A stretch of DNA of 37,940 nucleotides, from contig CAKZRZ010000278.1 of the NCBI GenBank assembly GCA_937918955.1, forward strand, positions 1 through 37,940, read 5' to 3'. A program made the position numbers and the translations under genes. This document shows, piece by piece, positions 37,245 to 37,940 of this stretch (position 1 is the stretch's first letter; every line of letters begins with the position of its first letter). The DNA comes from an uncultured Arenicella sp. (GTDB lineage Bacteria > Pseudomonadota > Gammaproteobacteria > Arenicellales > Arenicellaceae). The notes below the pieces were generated by a model. The model was not told the origin of the DNA, made no database searches, and saw nothing but the letters and a program-made list of their open reading frames with translations.

Positions 37245-37940
37245 CTAGGCTTTTTCACGTTCAGCGCGAGCCGCTTCGACGTATGACGTGAATAAGGGGT
37301 GGCCATCTCGCGGGCTCGAGGTAAATTCAGGGTGGAATTGCACACCAACAAACCAAGGATGATCAGCAATTTCAACCGTCTCAACTAGATCATCGTCCGA
37401 CACACCACCAATTATTAAACCGGCGTCTGTCAGTTTTTCTCGAAGCATGTTGTTGAATTCATAACGATGACGATGGCGCTCAACAATAGTTGCCTCACCA
37501 TATACATCGCGAACTTTAGAGCCTTCTGTCAAATGACATTTTTGGCCACCAAGGCGCATAGTACCACCGAGGTCAGAATTTTCATCCCGTTGTTGCACAT
37601 TACCCTGTTCGTCAGTCCACTCTTCAATCAGTGCAATAACTGGATTCGGTGTATCTTGATTAAACTCTGTACTGTTAGCGTTTTCCATCTGGGCAACGTT
37701 TCTAGCAAAGTCGATAACCGCAACTTGCATGCCAAGGCAAATGCCTAAATAGGGAATTTTATTTTCGCGCGCATGTTTGGCCGCCATGATCTTGCCTTCA
37801 GTGCCGCGATCACCGAAGCCGCCTGCTACCAAAATAGCGTCGTTATTCGCTAAAATCTCAACGCCCTGTTTCTCAATTTCTTCGGCTTCAATATAATTGA
37901 TATTGACCTTGGTTAAGGTTTTGATGCCAGCATGAATTAA
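37245..37940 (-). CDS. pyrG: CTP synthase, C-terminal glutaminase part (cut by the window edge)
   Basis: Only the last 231 codons lie in the window; the frame is open to base 37940 and the start lies beyond. This is the class I glutamine amidotransferase domain that feeds ammonia to the synthase domain for UTP to CTP. HAGIKT and [13 protein letters not shown] match the linker end of the synthase. The nucleophile Cys is in GICLGMQ (codon 37737-37739), and the His/Glu of the triad are in FHPEFTS. The oxyanion-hole loop reads VAGGFGDRG where the family normally has VPGGFG. Upstream of kdsA, as in Pseudomonas-type genomes. The product is certain; only completeness is unknown. Confidence 0.96.
   Translation of the reverse strand, partial: LIHAGIKTLTKVNINYIEAEEIEKQGVEILANNDAILVAGGFGDRGTEGKIMAAKHARENKIPYLGICLGMQVAVIDFARNVAQMENANSTEFNQDTPNPVIALIEEWTDEQGNVQQRDENSDLGGTMRLGGQKCHLTEGSKVRDVYGEATIVERHRHRYEFNNMLREKLTDAGLIIGGVSDDDLVETVEIADHPWFVGVQFHPEFTSSPRDGHPLFTSYVEAARAEREKA

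Overview
The window is a stretch of chromosome from a gammaproteobacterium outside the Enterobacterales, with an estimated mid-40s GC content. Gene order is the best clue. The minus-strand series tsaE, amiB, mutL, miaA, hfq, hflX, hflK, hflC, hisZ, purA, rnr, rlmB is the arrangement known from Pseudomonas-type genomes, including hisZ between hflC and purA. Divergent radC-rpmB-rpmG and coaBC-dut, and pyrG-kdsA-eno, are also classic gammaproteobacterial blocks. MutL carries the endonuclease motif that E. coli MutL lacks. I cannot name the genus from sequence alone.

Layout. 43-16484 (minus) holds RNA maturation and quality control (rlmB, rnr), purine synthesis (purA), histidine regulation (hisZ), the HflK/HflC membrane complex, HflX, Hfq, the tRNA modifiers MiaA and TsaE, MutL and a secreted murein amidase. 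Divergently, 16522-19021 (plus) holds queG, a NADAR-family glycosidase-like gene and a secreted TPR protein. 19119-20541 (minus) is rpmG, rpmB and radC. 20737-29976 (plus) is coaBC, dut and then gltA, sucA, sucB and lpd; sdhCDAB and sucCD are absent from this TCA block. 30076-30835 (minus) has a small secreted jelly-roll-like protein and tRNA-Arg(UCG). hrpA (plus) follows, then a convergent eno-kdsA-pyrG block (minus), with pyrG cut by the window edge.

Most genes are housekeeping. The notable part is the 970-base gene-free stretch between amiB and tsaE (15053-16022). It contains two similar RNA-like units on the minus strand. Each has a hairpin with an identical CUUACCC loop, then a middle hairpin, then a 13-bp stem topped by a C-rich (anti-Shine-Dalgarno-like) loop; in one unit this last stem ends in a U-run like an intrinsic terminator. 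Wobble and compensatory pairs point to transcription of the minus strand. I read this as a tandem pair of sibling small RNAs that look unannotated. Further perfect hairpins and palindromes lie between and around them. The presence of hfq in the same locus is suggestive but proves nothing.

Several genes (rnr, amiB, coaBC, hflX, tsaE) must start at TTG or GTG because an in-frame stop lies immediately or closely upstream. No insertion sequences, CRISPR arrays, prophage or rRNA genes were seen.
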